Below, one piece after another: positions 17,724 to 26,263 of a DNA stretch of 52,628 nt. How positions within the stretch are numbered: position 1 is the stretch's first letter; each line of letters begins with the position of its first letter. The notes beneath the pieces are model-generated. The model saw only the letters and a program-made list of their open reading frames with translations. It ran no database searches and had not been told where the DNA came from. Source of the DNA: Acinetobacter pecorum (GTDB lineage: Bacteria > Pseudomonadota > Gammaproteobacteria > Pseudomonadales > Moraxellaceae); the NCBI RefSeq assembly GCF_014837015.1, contig NZ_JACSPT010000009.1, positions 80,644-133,271 of the forward strand. Reading direction: 5' to 3'. The translations under genes were made by a program, and so were the position numbers.

Positions 17724-19385
17724 GTGGCCCAATATATTTACACGATGAACCGAGTGTCGAAGATGGTTCCGCCTAAGCGCGAAATCCTGAAAGACATCTC
17801 CTTATCATTTTTCCCAGGCGCTAAAATTGGTGTGCTTGGTTTAAACGGTGCAGGTAAATCTACCTTGCTTCGTATTATGGCGGGCGTAGATAAAGATTTC
17901 TCTGGTGAAGCGCGTGCACAGCCGGGTATTAAAATCGGTTATCTTGAGCAAGAACCACCTTTAGATGAAACCAAAGACGTTCGTGGAAATGTCGAAGATG
18001 GTTTACGTGAACCGCTTGATGCTTTAGCGCGTCTGGATGAAGTCTTTGCTGAATATGCAGCAGAAGATGCGGATTTCGATGCACTTGCGAAAGAACAAGA
18101 AAAGCTTGAAGCAATTATCCAGACCTGGGATGCGCATAACCTTGCGAACCAGATGGATCAGGCTGCTGCGGCATTGAACCTGCCAGCTTGGGATGCAGAT
18201 GTATCTAAGCTTTCAGGTGGTGAACGCCGTCGTGTGGCACTGTGCCGTTTACTTCTGTCTAAGCCGGACATGTTACTTCTAGACGAACCGACGAACCACT
18301 TGGATGCTTCATCTGTGGCTTGGTTGGAACGTTTCCTGAAAGACTTCCCGGGTACCATCGTAGCCATTACGCATGACCGTTACTTCCTGGATAACGTAGC
18401 TGAATGGATTCTTGAGCTTGACCGTGGCATGGGTATTCCATATCAAGGTAACTATTCTTCTTGGCTTGAGCAGAAAAATGCCCGTTTAGAGCAAGAGAAC
18501 AAGCAGGAAGAATCTTTTGCTAAGGCGTTGAAAAAAGAACTTGAATGGGTTCGTTCAAATGCCAAAGGCCAGCAAAAGAAAAACAAAGCGCGTATGGAGC
18601 GTTTTGAAGAGCTTAACTCACGCGAATTCCAGCAGCGTAACGAAACTTCTGAAATCTACATTCCACCTGGTCCACGTCTGGGCAACAAGGTTGTAGAAGT
18701 TGAAGGCATCAGCAAATCGTTTGGTGATCGTTTACTGTACAAAGATTTAACATTCACGGTACCACCTGCCGCAATTGTGGGTATCGTGGGTGAAAACGGT
18801 GCAGGTAAAACCACACTGTTCCGTATGATGACGGGCGAACTGCAACCTGATACCGGTACGGTAACGCTGGGTGAGTCAGTGAAAGTGGCGTATGTGGGTC
18901 AGATCCGTGACACCTTAGATAACAACAAAACCGTCTGGGAAGAAGTGTCTGGTGGTTTGGATATCTTGAAGATTGGCGAATACGAAATCGCATCACGTGC
19001 ATATATCGGTCGTTTTAACTTTAAAGGTCAGGATCAGCAAAAACGCGTAGGTCAATTGTCTGGTGGTGAGCGTAACCGTTTACAACTTGCGAAAATCCTG
19101 CAAATGGGCGCTAACGTGATCTTGCTGGATGAACCATCAAACGACTTGGATATCGAAACTTTACGTGCACTTGAGGATGCAATTCTTGTATTCCCGGGTA
19201 CAGTCATGGTGATCTCGCATGACCGTTGGTTCCTGGATCGTATTGCAACACATATCTTGTCATTCGAAGGTGAAACACCTGAATTCTTCACCGGTAACTA
19301 TGCTGAATTCGAAGCATATCGCCGTAAACGTGATGGTGATGACTTAGTAACGAAGCGTCAAAAATATCGCAAAATTGGTGCTTAA
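17724..19385 (+). CDS. ettA: Energy-dependent translational throttle protein EttA (ABC-F)
   Basis: The 553-residue ABC-F ATPase gates early translation elongation at the ribosomal E site according to ATP/ADP ratio. There are two ABC domains and no membrane segment. Domain 1 has Walker A GLNGAGKST (about 39-47), signature LSGGERRR and Walker B LLLDEPTNHLD. Domain 2 has GENGAGKTT (about 356), LSGGERNR and ILLDEPSNDLD. The charged linker between them (about 245-320) holds the EttA-type KNKARMERFEEL region. Its length matches EttA (about 555) rather than Uup (about 635). The start is GTG at 17724, with GAGGAG 6 nt upstream. It is monocistronic. Confidence 0.95.
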   Translation: MAQYIYTMNRVSKMVPPKREILKDISLSFFPGAKIGVLGLNGAGKSTLLRIMAGVDKDFSGEARAQPGIKIGYLEQEPPLDETKDVRGNVEDGLREPLDALARLDEVFAEYAAEDADFDALAKEQEKLEAIIQTWDAHNLANQMDQAAAALNLPAWDADVSKLSGGERRRVALCRLLLSKPDMLLLDEPTNHLDASSVAWLERFLKDFPGTIVAITHDRYFLDNVAEWILELDRGMGIPYQGNYSSWLEQKNARLEQENKQEESFAKALKKELEWVRSNAKGQQKKNKARMERFEELNSREFQQRNETSEIYIPPGPRLGNKVVEVEGISKSFGDRLLYKDLTFTVPPAAIVGIVGENGAGKTTLFRMMTGELQPDTGTVTLGESVKVAYVGQIRDTLDNNKTVWEEVSGGLDILKIGEYEIASRAYIGRFNFKGQDQQKRVGQLSGGERNRLQLAKILQMGANVILLDEPSNDLDIETLRALEDAILVFPGTVMVISHDRWFLDRIATHILSFEGETPEFFTGNYAEFEAYRRKRDGDDLVTKRQKYRKIGA

Positions 19386-19410
19386 TAACCCTAAATTTTG
19401 TAAATAAAAA

Positions 19411-19437
19411 ACCAGCCTCAGGGCTGGTTTTTTTTAT
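19411..19437 (+). terminator. Terminator of ettA
   Basis: ACCAGCC (19411-19417) pairs with GGCTGGT (19422-19428), followed by nine T. An A-run on the left lets it also serve the leftward gene at 19462. Confidence 0.9.
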
Positions 19438-19461
19438 ACTTATTGCATGCTGAAGGGTAAA

Positions 19462-19803
19462 TTAGACTTCCCATTCATGGTTGCATTCACGGCATTTCCA
19501 TTTCTTTTGTGTTTGCATAAATGCCTGCATTGAAATTTTAAAATCAGGTAAGTCCTTATAGAACATAAAACCTGCGATCAAAGAAAGAATAAAAACGATC
19601 ACAGTTGCAGTCTGTAAAGTCGTACCTGCACCATCGCCAAAAACCCACATCGCAATGCTAATAATCACTAGCAATAACAACAGGAACAGGGCGGGTACCA
19701 GAAACATTAGGCTTTTAGGAACCACTGGACGTGGAGCTGCTTGACCTGGCTGGGCCACCGGCATGATTTTCGGGCTTTGACACTTAGGGCAACGATATTG
19801 CAT
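19462..19803 (-). CDS. Small membrane protein with a split zinc ribbon
   Basis: I do not recognise this 113-residue protein by name. CPKC (Cys5, Cys8) is at the N terminus and CREC (Cys104, Cys107) at the C terminus, so the two knuckles of a zinc ribbon are separated by the whole chain. Between them are a Pro-rich stretch (about 16-30) and two hydrophobic helices (about 32-52 and 64-82) joined by a short loop. A hairpin topology would bring both CxxC pairs to the same side of the inner membrane, where they could bind one zinc. The gene stands alone between ettA and the tRNA genes. No function is inferred. Confidence 0.8.
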   Translation of the reverse strand: MQYRCPKCQSPKIMPVAQPGQAAPRPVVPKSLMFLVPALFLLLLLVIISIAMWVFGDGAGTTLQTATVIVFILSLIAGFMFYKDLPDFKISMQAFMQTQKKWKCRECNHEWEV

Positions 19804-19891
19804 TACAACTCCAAAATTCTAAATTACTGATTATTTTATCGGAAGATGCGAAGAAACCGAAATATTGCCCAACATAAAATATACAGGCAAT

Positions 19892-19923
19892 AAAAAACCC
19901 AAGTCGCAATGCTTGGGTTTTTT
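19892..19923 (-). terminator. Terminator after tRNA-Glu
   Basis: AAAAAACCCAAG (19892-19903) pairs with CTTGGGTTTTTT (19912-19923). On the minus strand, the direction of the tRNA genes, the stem ends in a T-run. Confidence 0.85.
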
Positions 19924-19925
19924 AT

Positions 19926-19955
19926 AAGATGACCATAATTTATTATGGTCATCTT
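19926..19955. repeat. 14-bp perfect inverted repeat just after tRNA-Glu
   Basis: AAGATGACCATAAT (19926-19939) and ATTATGGTCATCTT (19942-19955) are exact complements with 2 nt between them. It starts 5 nt beyond the 3' CCA of tRNA-Glu, before the terminator. In the tRNA transcript it would form a stable hairpin that could set where 3' processing begins. It has no T-tail of its own. Confidence 0.7.
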
Positions 19956-19960
19956 GAATA

Positions 19961-20036
19961 TGGCGTCCCTACGGGGATTCGAACCCCGGTTACCGCCGTG
20001 AAAGGGCGATGTCCTAGGCCTCTAGACGATAGGGAC
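19961..20036 (-). tRNA. tRNA-Glu (TTC)
   Basis: The minus strand folds as a 76-nt tRNA. The acceptor GTCCCTA pairs with TAGGGAC, followed by G and an encoded CCA. The anticodon loop CTTTCAC gives TTC, and the T-arm carries GGTTCGAATCC. The sequence closely matches bacterial tRNA-Glu. It is co-transcribed with tRNA-Ala 38 nt upstream and lies close to gltX, whose product charges it. Confidence 0.96.
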
Positions 20037-20074
20037 AATTGAGGCAAATTACACAGCTAAAGCAAGACTTGATT

Positions 20075-20150
20075 TGGTGGAGTCAAGGAGGATCGAACTC
20101 CTGACCTCTACAATGCCATTGTAGCGCTCTACCAACTGAGCTATGACCCC
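20075..20150 (-). tRNA. tRNA-Ala (GGC)
   Basis: A 76-nt cloverleaf on the minus strand has acceptor GGGGTCA/TGACTCC and an encoded CCA. The D-arm AGCTCAGTTGGTAGAGC is standard, and the anticodon loop ATGGCAT reads alanine. The G3:T70 pair, the identity element of tRNA-Ala, is present. It is the first tRNA after the promoter at 20167-20195. Confidence 0.96.
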
Positions 20151-20166
20151 AGCCTGTGTGAGCGCT

Positions 20167-20195
20167 ATATTAGGGATATCATACTCACACGTCAA
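20167..20195 (-). promoter_or_regulatory. Sigma-70 promoter of the tRNA-Ala/tRNA-Glu transcript
   Basis: On the minus strand, TTGACG (20195-20190), exactly 17 nt, then TAATAT (20172-20167). A GC-rich discriminator (AGCGCTC) follows, as is common at stringently controlled stable-RNA promoters. The start point should be about 10 nt before the mature tRNA-Ala. Confidence 0.8.
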
Positions 20196-20207
20196 TAAAA
20201 AAATTAA

Positions 20208-21716
20208 TTAAGCTTGATCAACTGCTTCATTTTTCGGCAATTTTAAGCTTTCATTGAGCTTTTCCCAGACTTTTAGCTCTTTTTTGCTCGGGCCGCCGAC
20301 AATTTCCAGTGCATGACGTAAACGTGCAAAGGTTAAATCCGGACCAATGGTGACCATCGTCTGCATGACTGGGGTAGAGGCTGTCGAACCGGCAATGGCA
20401 ATAAAGAACGCAGGCATGAAGTCACGTAACTTGATTTCCATTTGTGCAGCCAAGTCCATCAAGGTCTGGCTCACTGTGTCATTGTTCCAGGTGAACAGAC
20501 TTTCCAGACGCCAGATCGCAAATTGCAGGCTTTGACGCACTTGCTCTTCAGACAGTTTTTTGCTTACAAACTGTTCTTTGCTCAGGGTCGGGAGGTGGTT
20601 GAAGTAATGTGCCGACCAGTTCACCGCTTCAGACAGCAGGTTAATACGCGGTTGAATCGCAGCTGCAATTTCTTCCAGTTTTGCGCGGTCTGCTTTCCAG
20701 GCCAATAAGGTGTCAAGTAATTCAGCCGGGCTGAGTGCCTTGATCCATTGACCATTTAACCAGTTCAATTTCTCTACATCAAAGATTGGGCCGCCCAAAG
20801 AGACACGTTTAATATCAAAATGCTCAATCATTTCTGCCAAAGTGAATTTTTCACGTTCATCTGGCATTGACCAACCCATACGACCCAAGTAGTTCAACAG
20901 GGCTTCAGGCAGTACGCCGATATCTTTGTAGTAGTTGATTGATGTTGGGTTCTTACGTTTAGATAATTTAGATTTATCCGGGTTACGTAAAAGTGGCATG
21001 TGGCACAGCACAGGCATTTCCCAGCCGAAATATTGGTAAAGAAGCTGATGTTTCGGTGCAGATGGAATCCATTCTTCACCACGAATCACGTGGGTGATTT
21101 GCATTAAATGGTCATCCACCACATTTGCTAAGTGGTAGGTTGGGAGGCCATCGGTTTTCAGCAGAATCTGCATGTCTACTTGCGCCCATGGAATTTCCAC
21201 TTCGCCACGCAGCATGTCATTAAATTTACATACGCCTTCAGTTGGGACTTTCATGCGAATCACATGTGGTTCGCCAGCGGCCAAACGGCGCTCAACTTCT
21301 TCTTGTGAAAGTTGTAGACCGCGACCGTCATAACGAGGCGTTTCACCACGTGCCTGCTGTTCTGAACGCATCTGATCGAGTTCTTCTGCAGTTGCGAAAC
21401 AGTAGAAAGCATGTCCTTTTTCTACCAGTTCAAGTGCATATTGCTTATAGATATCCATACGTTCGGACTGACGGTAAGGCGCATGTGGACCACCTACATC
21501 AGGACCTTCTGACCAGTTTAAGCCCAACCAGCGCAATGAATCCAGGATCATTTTCTCAGATTCAGGCGTTGAGCGGAGTTGGTCGGTATCTTCGATACGA
21601 AGAATGAATTCACCACCGTGCTGTTTAGCAAAACATAAGTTAAACAGGGCGATATAGGCAGTCCCTACATGCGGAAAACCAGTAGGAGAAGGTGCAATAC
21701 GAGTACGAACAGTCAT
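20208..21716 (-). CDS. gltX: Glutamyl-tRNA synthetase
   Basis: The 502-residue class I synthetase charges tRNA-Glu in the cytoplasm. The HIGH-like motif is [11 protein letters not shown] (His16 to Thr19) and the KMSKS-like motif is KLSKR (about residue 250). The C-terminal half is the all-helical anticodon-binding domain. The FPHVGT variant (Phe-Pro before His, rather than the YLHIGG of E. coli) fits a distinct GluRS subtype. The ATG at 21716 fits the family N terminus. It is transcribed separately from the tRNA genes that follow, although both run in the same direction. The length is as expected (470-510). Confidence 0.96.
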   Translation of the reverse strand: MTVRTRIAPSPTGFPHVGTAYIALFNLCFAKQHGGEFILRIEDTDQLRSTPESEKMILDSLRWLGLNWSEGPDVGGPHAPYRQSERMDIYKQYALELVEKGHAFYCFATAEELDQMRSEQQARGETPRYDGRGLQLSQEEVERRLAAGEPHVIRMKVPTEGVCKFNDMLRGEVEIPWAQVDMQILLKTDGLPTYHLANVVDDHLMQITHVIRGEEWIPSAPKHQLLYQYFGWEMPVLCHMPLLRNPDKSKLSKRKNPTSINYYKDIGVLPEALLNYLGRMGWSMPDEREKFTLAEMIEHFDIKRVSLGGPIFDVEKLNWLNGQWIKALSPAELLDTLLAWKADRAKLEEIAAAIQPRINLLSEAVNWSAHYFNHLPTLSKEQFVSKKLSEEQVRQSLQFAIWRLESLFTWNNDTVSQTLMDLAAQMEIKLRDFMPAFFIAIAGSTASTPVMQTMVTIGPDLTFARLRHALEIVGGPSKKELKVWEKLNESLKLPKNEAVDQA

Positions 21717-21750
21717 AGCCGGATCTAATCTTGAATATAAAATTGTAACT

Positions 21751-21756
21751 ATTATA
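21751..21756 (-). promoter_or_regulatory. Probable -10 of gltX
   Basis: A perfect TATAAT is on the minus strand, about 34 nt before the gltX ATG. The position for the -35 falls inside the terminator stem of the upstream gene (TTAAGT is the best candidate). Confidence 0.55.
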
Positions 21757-21760
21757 GCGA

Positions 21761-21810
21761 AAAAGCCACATCACTTAATGCTTTATTCAACATTGAGTAA
21801 TGTGGCTTTT
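21761..21810 (-). terminator. Long terminator hairpin of the small secreted protein gene
   Basis: AAAAGCCACAT-ACTTAATG (21761-21780) pairs with CATTGAGT-ATGTGGCTTTT (21791-21810), with one mismatch and one wobble around a 10-nt loop. On the minus strand it ends in a T-run that runs straight into the gltX -10 region. Confidence 0.8.
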
Positions 21811-21843
21811 AAATCTGTACGTATTCAGCTCTTTTGGTACTGA

Positions 21844-22146
21844 TTAAGAGTGATCGCTCGAAAAAATACTTTGTACGAAGCGGGTAAAACGATAATTCTG
21901 TGCTGCCAAGAAATTTTGCGATGGTGCAATTTTAAGAGCAGTTAAGACTTTTAAATTATCTTCTGTATGGAGCGTTTTTTCGCTTTTTTGTTGCTGAATC
22001 GCTTTTTCAATCGGCGATGACTTGTTTTCAGCGGTGCTTACTACTGTTTTCGGCAAGTCTGCCTTCACAACCACGGCATGACCGAGCTGAATCGAAAACA
22101 ACATAATCAGGCTTAGGATGCTGGTTGTGAACAATTTAAATTTCAT
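21844..22146 (-). CDS. Small exported protein of unknown function
   Basis: The gene encodes 100 residues. The N terminus is a signal peptide: MKFK, a hydrophobic core (LFTTSILSLIMLFSI) and a likely cleavage near GHAVVVKA. The mature part is short, polar and rich in Lys, Ser and Gln (ENKSSPIEKAIQQQKSEKT), ending in NFLAAQNYRFTRFVQSIF. There is no Cys lipobox and no family I recognise. I chose the ATG at 22146, because AAGGAGG lies about 10 nt upstream; a TTG at 22152 is in frame but only 4 nt from that site. It has its own terminator before gltX. Confidence 0.65.
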   Translation of the reverse strand: MKFKLFTTSILSLIMLFSIQLGHAVVVKADLPKTVVSTAENKSSPIEKAIQQQKSEKTLHTEDNLKVLTALKIAPSQNFLAAQNYRFTRFVQSIFSSDHS

Positions 22147-22537
22147 ATCCAAACTTCCTCCTTACTTCTGGTTGGTTTTATTTTGTTAAAAATGTTTTTT
22201 TTAATACTCTGTCTACAATTTAATCACAGTTGTTCATAAAGAAGTAGAACCAAGTCACATTTTTTACAAAAGAAATTATATAACTCTGTGGAAAATTACT
22301 AAAAAACGTAATTTCCTGTTTTAGTGGCCTATTTTTAACAGAAAACTGTGAAGACAACGTGAAGAACTGTCTTATATTGTAGCAGAAGATTAATTTTATG
22401 GCGAAATATGTATCCGGATTTAATTGTTAGGAGATATCTCAAAATCAGAAATAGATTATAAATATTATTATAAGCATATGATTGTTAGGTTTATTTTTGA
22501 TTTGTATAGTGCAGATCATATAAACAATGAGTTACAT
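22147..22537. other. AT-rich divergent spacer before sbp
   Basis: About 390 bases lie between the leftward small exported protein and the first sulfate-binding protein. An open frame extends upstream of the sbp start (from TTG at 22424), but its residues are unlike a signal peptide and precede one, so I read it as leader. Around 22372-22377 TATATT could be a -10 for sbp (GTCTTATATTGTAGC), without a convincing -35. No other gene is visible. Confidence 0.55.
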
Positions 22538-23542
22538 ATGATGAAAAGAATAATAGCATCAGCAATCTTGACAATTATAGCAGGAACAGCAGTACAGAAT
22601 TCCATCGCCAAAGATTTCCTGAATGTGTCTTATGACCCGACCCGGGAATTTTATCAGGAGTATAACGAAGAATTTGGCAAGTTCTGGAAGCAGAAAACCG
22701 GACAGACGGTTAATTTTAAGCAGTCACATGGTGGTTCAGGCAAGCAGGCACGTTCAGTGGTCGACGGTTTGCAGGCCGATGTGGTGACCTTGGCATTGGC
22801 CAATGATATCGAAGAAATTGTCAAAGCGAGTTTAATCGAGAAAGGCTGGCAAAAAGAGTTTCCGAGCAATTCGGCGCCTTATACTTCTACGATCGTATTT
22901 CTAGTACGTAAAGGTAATCCAAAGCAAATTAAAGACTGGAATGATCTGACCAAACCGGGCGTAGAAATTATTACCCCAAATCCCAAAACTGGGGGTGCAC
23001 CGCGCTGGATCTACCTGTCTGCTTGGGGTTATGCACTGAAACAACCTAGCGGTAATGATACTAAGGCCAAAGAGCTGGTGAAAAAGCTCTATAGCAATGT
23101 CAAAGTACTCGACTCCGGTGCGCGTGGTTCGCTGACAACTTTTGCCGAGCGCGGTATCGGGGATGTGCTTTTATCCTGGGAAAATGAAGCCTTGCTGGCG
23201 ACACAAGGCTTGGGTAAAGACAAGTACGACATCGTCTATCCATCGATTTCAATTCTGGCCGAGCCATCGGTGGCAATTGTCGATAAAAACGTGAATAAAA
23301 ATGGCACGACCCATCTGGCAAAAGGCTATTTGAACTATTTATATTCACCGAAAGGGCAGGAGCTGGCTGCGAAATATTTCTTCCGTCCGCGGGACGCCAA
23401 AGTCGCTGCCAAATATTCAGCCCAATTCCCGAACATCCAGACCTTCACCATTGATAAAGTCTTTGGTGGCTGGGCCAGAGCGCAAAAAACGCATTTTATC
23501 AATGGGGCGATTTATGATCAGATTTATAATGAAAAAAGATAG
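22538..23542 (+). CDS. sbp: Periplasmic sulfate-binding protein, first copy
   Basis: The 334-residue Sbp/CysP-type solute-binding protein supplies sulfate (or thiosulfate) to an ABC importer in the periplasm. It has a signal peptide ([20 protein letters not shown], cleaved near SIAKD), then the family blocks [50 protein letters not shown] and [19 protein letters not shown]. The start at 22538 or the adjacent ATG at 22541 is set by the signal peptide; no clear ribosome site is seen. About three quarters of the mature residues match the next gene. The permease and ATPase genes (cysT, cysW, cysA) are not adjacent. Confidence 0.9.
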   Translation: MMKRIIASAILTIIAGTAVQNSIAKDFLNVSYDPTREFYQEYNEEFGKFWKQKTGQTVNFKQSHGGSGKQARSVVDGLQADVVTLALANDIEEIVKASLIEKGWQKEFPSNSAPYTSTIVFLVRKGNPKQIKDWNDLTKPGVEIITPNPKTGGAPRWIYLSAWGYALKQPSGNDTKAKELVKKLYSNVKVLDSGARGSLTTFAERGIGDVLLSWENEALLATQGLGKDKYDIVYPSISILAEPSVAIVDKNVNKNGTTHLAKGYLNYLYSPKGQELAAKYFFRPRDAKVAAKYSAQFPNIQTFTIDKVFGGWARAQKTHFINGAIYDQIYNEKR

Positions 23543-23564
23543 CTAAACAGCGGTTTAGAATGAG

Positions 23565-23603
23565 ATAAAGAAAATGGTGCAAGTTATTATCCATTTTCTT
23601 TAT
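23565..23603 (+). terminator. Hairpin after the first sbp
   Basis: ATAAAGAAAATGG (23565-23577) pairs exactly with CCATTTTCTTTAT (23591-23603) over a 13-nt loop. The stem's right arm is T-rich. It probably separates the two sbp transcripts. Confidence 0.6.
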
Positions 23604-23787
23604 ATCTAATGCATAAAATTCTATATATTAGAGATAAGTAGAATAATAATTAACTTTTTCTTTTAAAAACAAAATACTAATCAAGAAAAACCTTTTATTC
23701 TATCGTGTTGCACCAGCAGCGGGTGAATTGCGATAAATGATTTTATTTCATATAGTTATAACCAATGAAGATAAACTCCCTGTTTCT

Positions 23788-24807
23788 ATGAAAACTCAAC
23801 TCAAATCGTTATTTAGTGCTGCCTTATTGGTGGTCGGTTTAGGCATGACTGCAACTGCCGCTCAAGCCGCAGACCGTCAATTTTTGAATGTGTCTTATGA
23901 TGCCACACGCGAGTTCTACGACGAATTTAACAAATCATTCGGCGCTTACTGGAAAAACCGGACTGGTCTGGATGTGAATTTCAAGCAGTCACATGGCGGT
24001 TCGGGCAAACAGGCACGTTCTGTGGTCGATGGTTTGAAAGGTGATGTGGTGACTTTGGCGCTGGCCAATGACATTGAAGAAATTGTGAAATCTGGTCAGA
24101 TTCAGCCAGGCTGGCAAAAGGAATTTCCTCATAACTCGGCACCTTATACCTCAACGATCGTATTCATGGTCCGCAAGGGCAACCCGAAAGGCATCAAGGA
24201 CTGGAAAGATTTGACCAAGCCAGGGGTGCAAATTATTACCCCGAACCCGAAAACCGGTGGCTTACCGCGTTGGGTGTATCTGTCTGCATGGGGTTATGCC
24301 GAGAAACAGCCGGGTGGTAACAAAGCCAAGGCGCAGGATTTTGTTGGCAAGCTTTATAAGAACGTCAAAGTAATGGATTCTGCTGCACGGGCTTCAATGA
24401 CCACCTTTGCTGAGCGTGGTATTGGCGATGTATTACTGACCTGGGAAAATGAAGCCTTGGTCACGCAAAAAACCTTGGGTAAAGACAAGTTTGATATCGT
24501 TTATCCATCGATTACGATTTTGACTGAACCCTCAGTAGCGATTGTGGATCGTACCGTAGATAAAAATGGCAATAAATGGTTAGCAACCGGTTATATCAAT
24601 TACCTGTATTCACCATTGGGTCAGGAAATGGCTGCTAAGCATTTCTATCGTCCACGTAATGAAAAAGTATTGGCCAAATATTCGGCACAGTTCCCGAAAA
24701 TCAAAACCTTTACGATTGATGAGGTCTTTGGTGGTTGGGCCAATGCACAGAAAACCCATTTTGCCAATGGTGCAATTTTCGACCAGATTTATAACAGCAA
24801 GCGTTAA
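23788..24807 (+). CDS. sbp: Periplasmic sulfate-binding protein, second copy
   Basis: The 339-residue paralogue of the preceding gene has the same role (sulfate capture for an ABC importer) and the same blocks, [37 protein letters not shown] and [15 protein letters not shown]. The signal peptide is clear: MKTQLKSLFSAALLVVGLGM, cleaved after TAAQA. I start at the ATG at 23788 for that reason; the in-frame ATG at 23737 would put 17 extra residues before it. The most variable parts between the copies are the signal peptides and the helix after KQPGGN. It has its own upstream spacer of 245 nt and its own terminator. Confidence 0.92.
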   Translation: MKTQLKSLFSAALLVVGLGMTATAAQAADRQFLNVSYDATREFYDEFNKSFGAYWKNRTGLDVNFKQSHGGSGKQARSVVDGLKGDVVTLALANDIEEIVKSGQIQPGWQKEFPHNSAPYTSTIVFMVRKGNPKGIKDWKDLTKPGVQIITPNPKTGGLPRWVYLSAWGYAEKQPGGNKAKAQDFVGKLYKNVKVMDSAARASMTTFAERGIGDVLLTWENEALVTQKTLGKDKFDIVYPSITILTEPSVAIVDRTVDKNGNKWLATGYINYLYSPLGQEMAAKHFYRPRNEKVLAKYSAQFPKIKTFTIDEVFGGWANAQKTHFANGAIFDQIYNSKR

Positions 24808-24840
24808 TTGATCTGCGAAGTCATCTTGCTGATAAAAAAA

Positions 24841-24865
24841 GCCTCCTGAACTGGAGGCTTTTTTT
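24841..24865 (+). terminator. Terminator of the second sbp
   Basis: GCCTCC (24841-24846) pairs with GGAGGC (24853-24858), flanked by seven A and seven T, so it works in either direction. Confidence 0.9.
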
Positions 24866-24993
24866 GTGGCAGAAAATGCTAAAACGGTTTTCTCTATGGA
24901 AAGTAATATTTATCTACAAAAAGTCGTTTGGAGCTTTGCTCAAACAGGGTGATAATGTGCAGTTAAATTTTTCCCCCTACTGATTGAGTTTTT

Positions 24994-25905
24994 ATGTCAC
25001 ATATTTCTGTATTACTTCACGAAACGATTGATGCCTTGTTGGCGGGTCGCAATACGGGAACTTATGTGGATGGAACCTTTGGCCGGGGCGGACATACGCG
25101 TTTATTGCTGTCTAAATTAGATGAACATGCACGTGTTTATGCCTTTGATAAAGATCCACAGGCACTGGCGGTGGCAGCCGAACTCGAACAAGAAGATCCA
25201 CGTTTTAAAATTATCCATGCCAGCTTTGCTGATCTGAAAGAGGCATTGGCTGAACTGGGTATTGAACAAGTTGATGGGGTAATGGCGGATCTGGGTGTTT
25301 CTTCACCACAGCTGGATCAGGCTGAACGTGGCTTCAGTTTTATGAAAGATGGCCCGCTGGATATGCGTATGGACAACTCGCAAGGTCCAACGGCAGCAGA
25401 ATGGCTGACCCAGATTGAAGAAGAAGCACTGGCGAATATCATTTTTAAATATGGTGAAGAGCGTTATAGTCGCCGTATTGCCAAGGCTATTAAGGCTGCC
25501 GGATATATTGATACCACGGCCAAGCTGGCCGAGATCGTAAAAGTAGCGCACCCGAAATGGGAAAAAAACAAGCATGCTGCGACCCGTACTTTCCAAGCGA
25601 TTCGTATTGCTATTAATAAGGAATTAGAAGATATTGAAATCTTCTTGCCTCAGGCGGTAGAAATCTTGAAGCCGCAAGGGCGTTTGGCGGTGATTAGTTT
25701 CCATTCACTGGAAGACCGCTTGATTAAACAATTTATTCAAAAAGAGTCAACGCTTGAAGAGGATTCAGGCTGGGGAATGCCACAACAACAGAAAGATACG
25801 CGACGTTTGAAGAAAGTTGCTCGTGTTAAAGCCAGTGAGGAGGAGGTTAAAGCCAATTCCCGTTCACGTAGCGCATGGCTCCGGGTAGCAGAACGTTTAG
25901 CTTAA
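24994..25905 (+). CDS. rsmH: 16S rRNA (cytosine1402-N4)-methyltransferase RsmH
   Basis: The 303-residue SAM-dependent enzyme methylates N4 of C1402 in 16S rRNA at the P site. Features are HISVLLHETIDAL, the SAM loop DGTFGRGGHT (about 27), ADLGVSSPQLDQAERGFSF and HPATRTFQ-like HAATRTFQAIRI, plus the C-terminal FHSLEDR motif. The usual proline is Ala here (AATRTFQAIRI). It heads the division and cell-wall (dcw) block; mraZ, its usual upstream partner, is absent and replaced by sbp. It is 10 nt from ftsL. Confidence 0.97.
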   Translation: MSHISVLLHETIDALLAGRNTGTYVDGTFGRGGHTRLLLSKLDEHARVYAFDKDPQALAVAAELEQEDPRFKIIHASFADLKEALAELGIEQVDGVMADLGVSSPQLDQAERGFSFMKDGPLDMRMDNSQGPTAAEWLTQIEEEALANIIFKYGEERYSRRIAKAIKAAGYIDTTAKLAEIVKVAHPKWEKNKHAATRTFQAIRIAINKELEDIEIFLPQAVEILKPQGRLAVISFHSLEDRLIKQFIQKESTLEEDSGWGMPQQQKDTRRLKKVARVKASEEEVKANSRSRSAWLRVAERLA

Positions 25906-25915
25906 TAGGCAGATC

Positions 25916-26248
25916 ATGAAAACGGAAGTGGTTGATAAAAAAACAGAAAAATTGTGGCTGAAAAAAGTTGCAATTTATCTCATGCTGATACTGATGGTCT
26001 TTGTCAGTGCAGTATTTGTGGTATTTCAGGTGTTTGAATACCGTCAGGACAACAGAAAGCTAAGTACTTATCTGCGTGAGCGCGATGATCTCAATGCGGA
26101 GTGGGGCCGTTTGCTGATTGAACAGCAAACTTTTGGCGCGACGGCACAGATCGGTACGCGTGCAGTGACACAGTTGCGTATGTATTCCCCTCCAGTTTCA
26201 CAGAGTGTGGTGATTTCCTTACCACAAACTTCAGATGAGAAAAAATAA
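25916..26248 (+). CDS. ftsL: Cell division protein FtsL
   Basis: The 110-residue single-pass membrane protein has a short basic cytoplasmic N terminus (about 1-18), one membrane helix (about 19-41) and a periplasmic region with leucine-zipper-like heptads (about 45-80). It would act in the FtsQLB complex that activates FtsWI at the septum. Sequence conservation in this family is low, so the call leans on length, topology and its place between rsmH and ftsI. Confidence 0.9.
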   Translation: MKTEVVDKKTEKLWLKKVAIYLMLILMVFVSAVFVVFQVFEYRQDNRKLSTYLRERDDLNAEWGRLLIEQQTFGATAQIGTRAVTQLRMYSPPVSQSVVISLPQTSDEKK

Positions 26249-26263
26249 GGCTAGCGTTCGGAC

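Noticed and set aside
22424..22537. N-terminal extension of the first sbp (38 residues)
   Set aside because: It would precede a complete signal peptide, starts at TTG and is composed of AT-rich leader codons.
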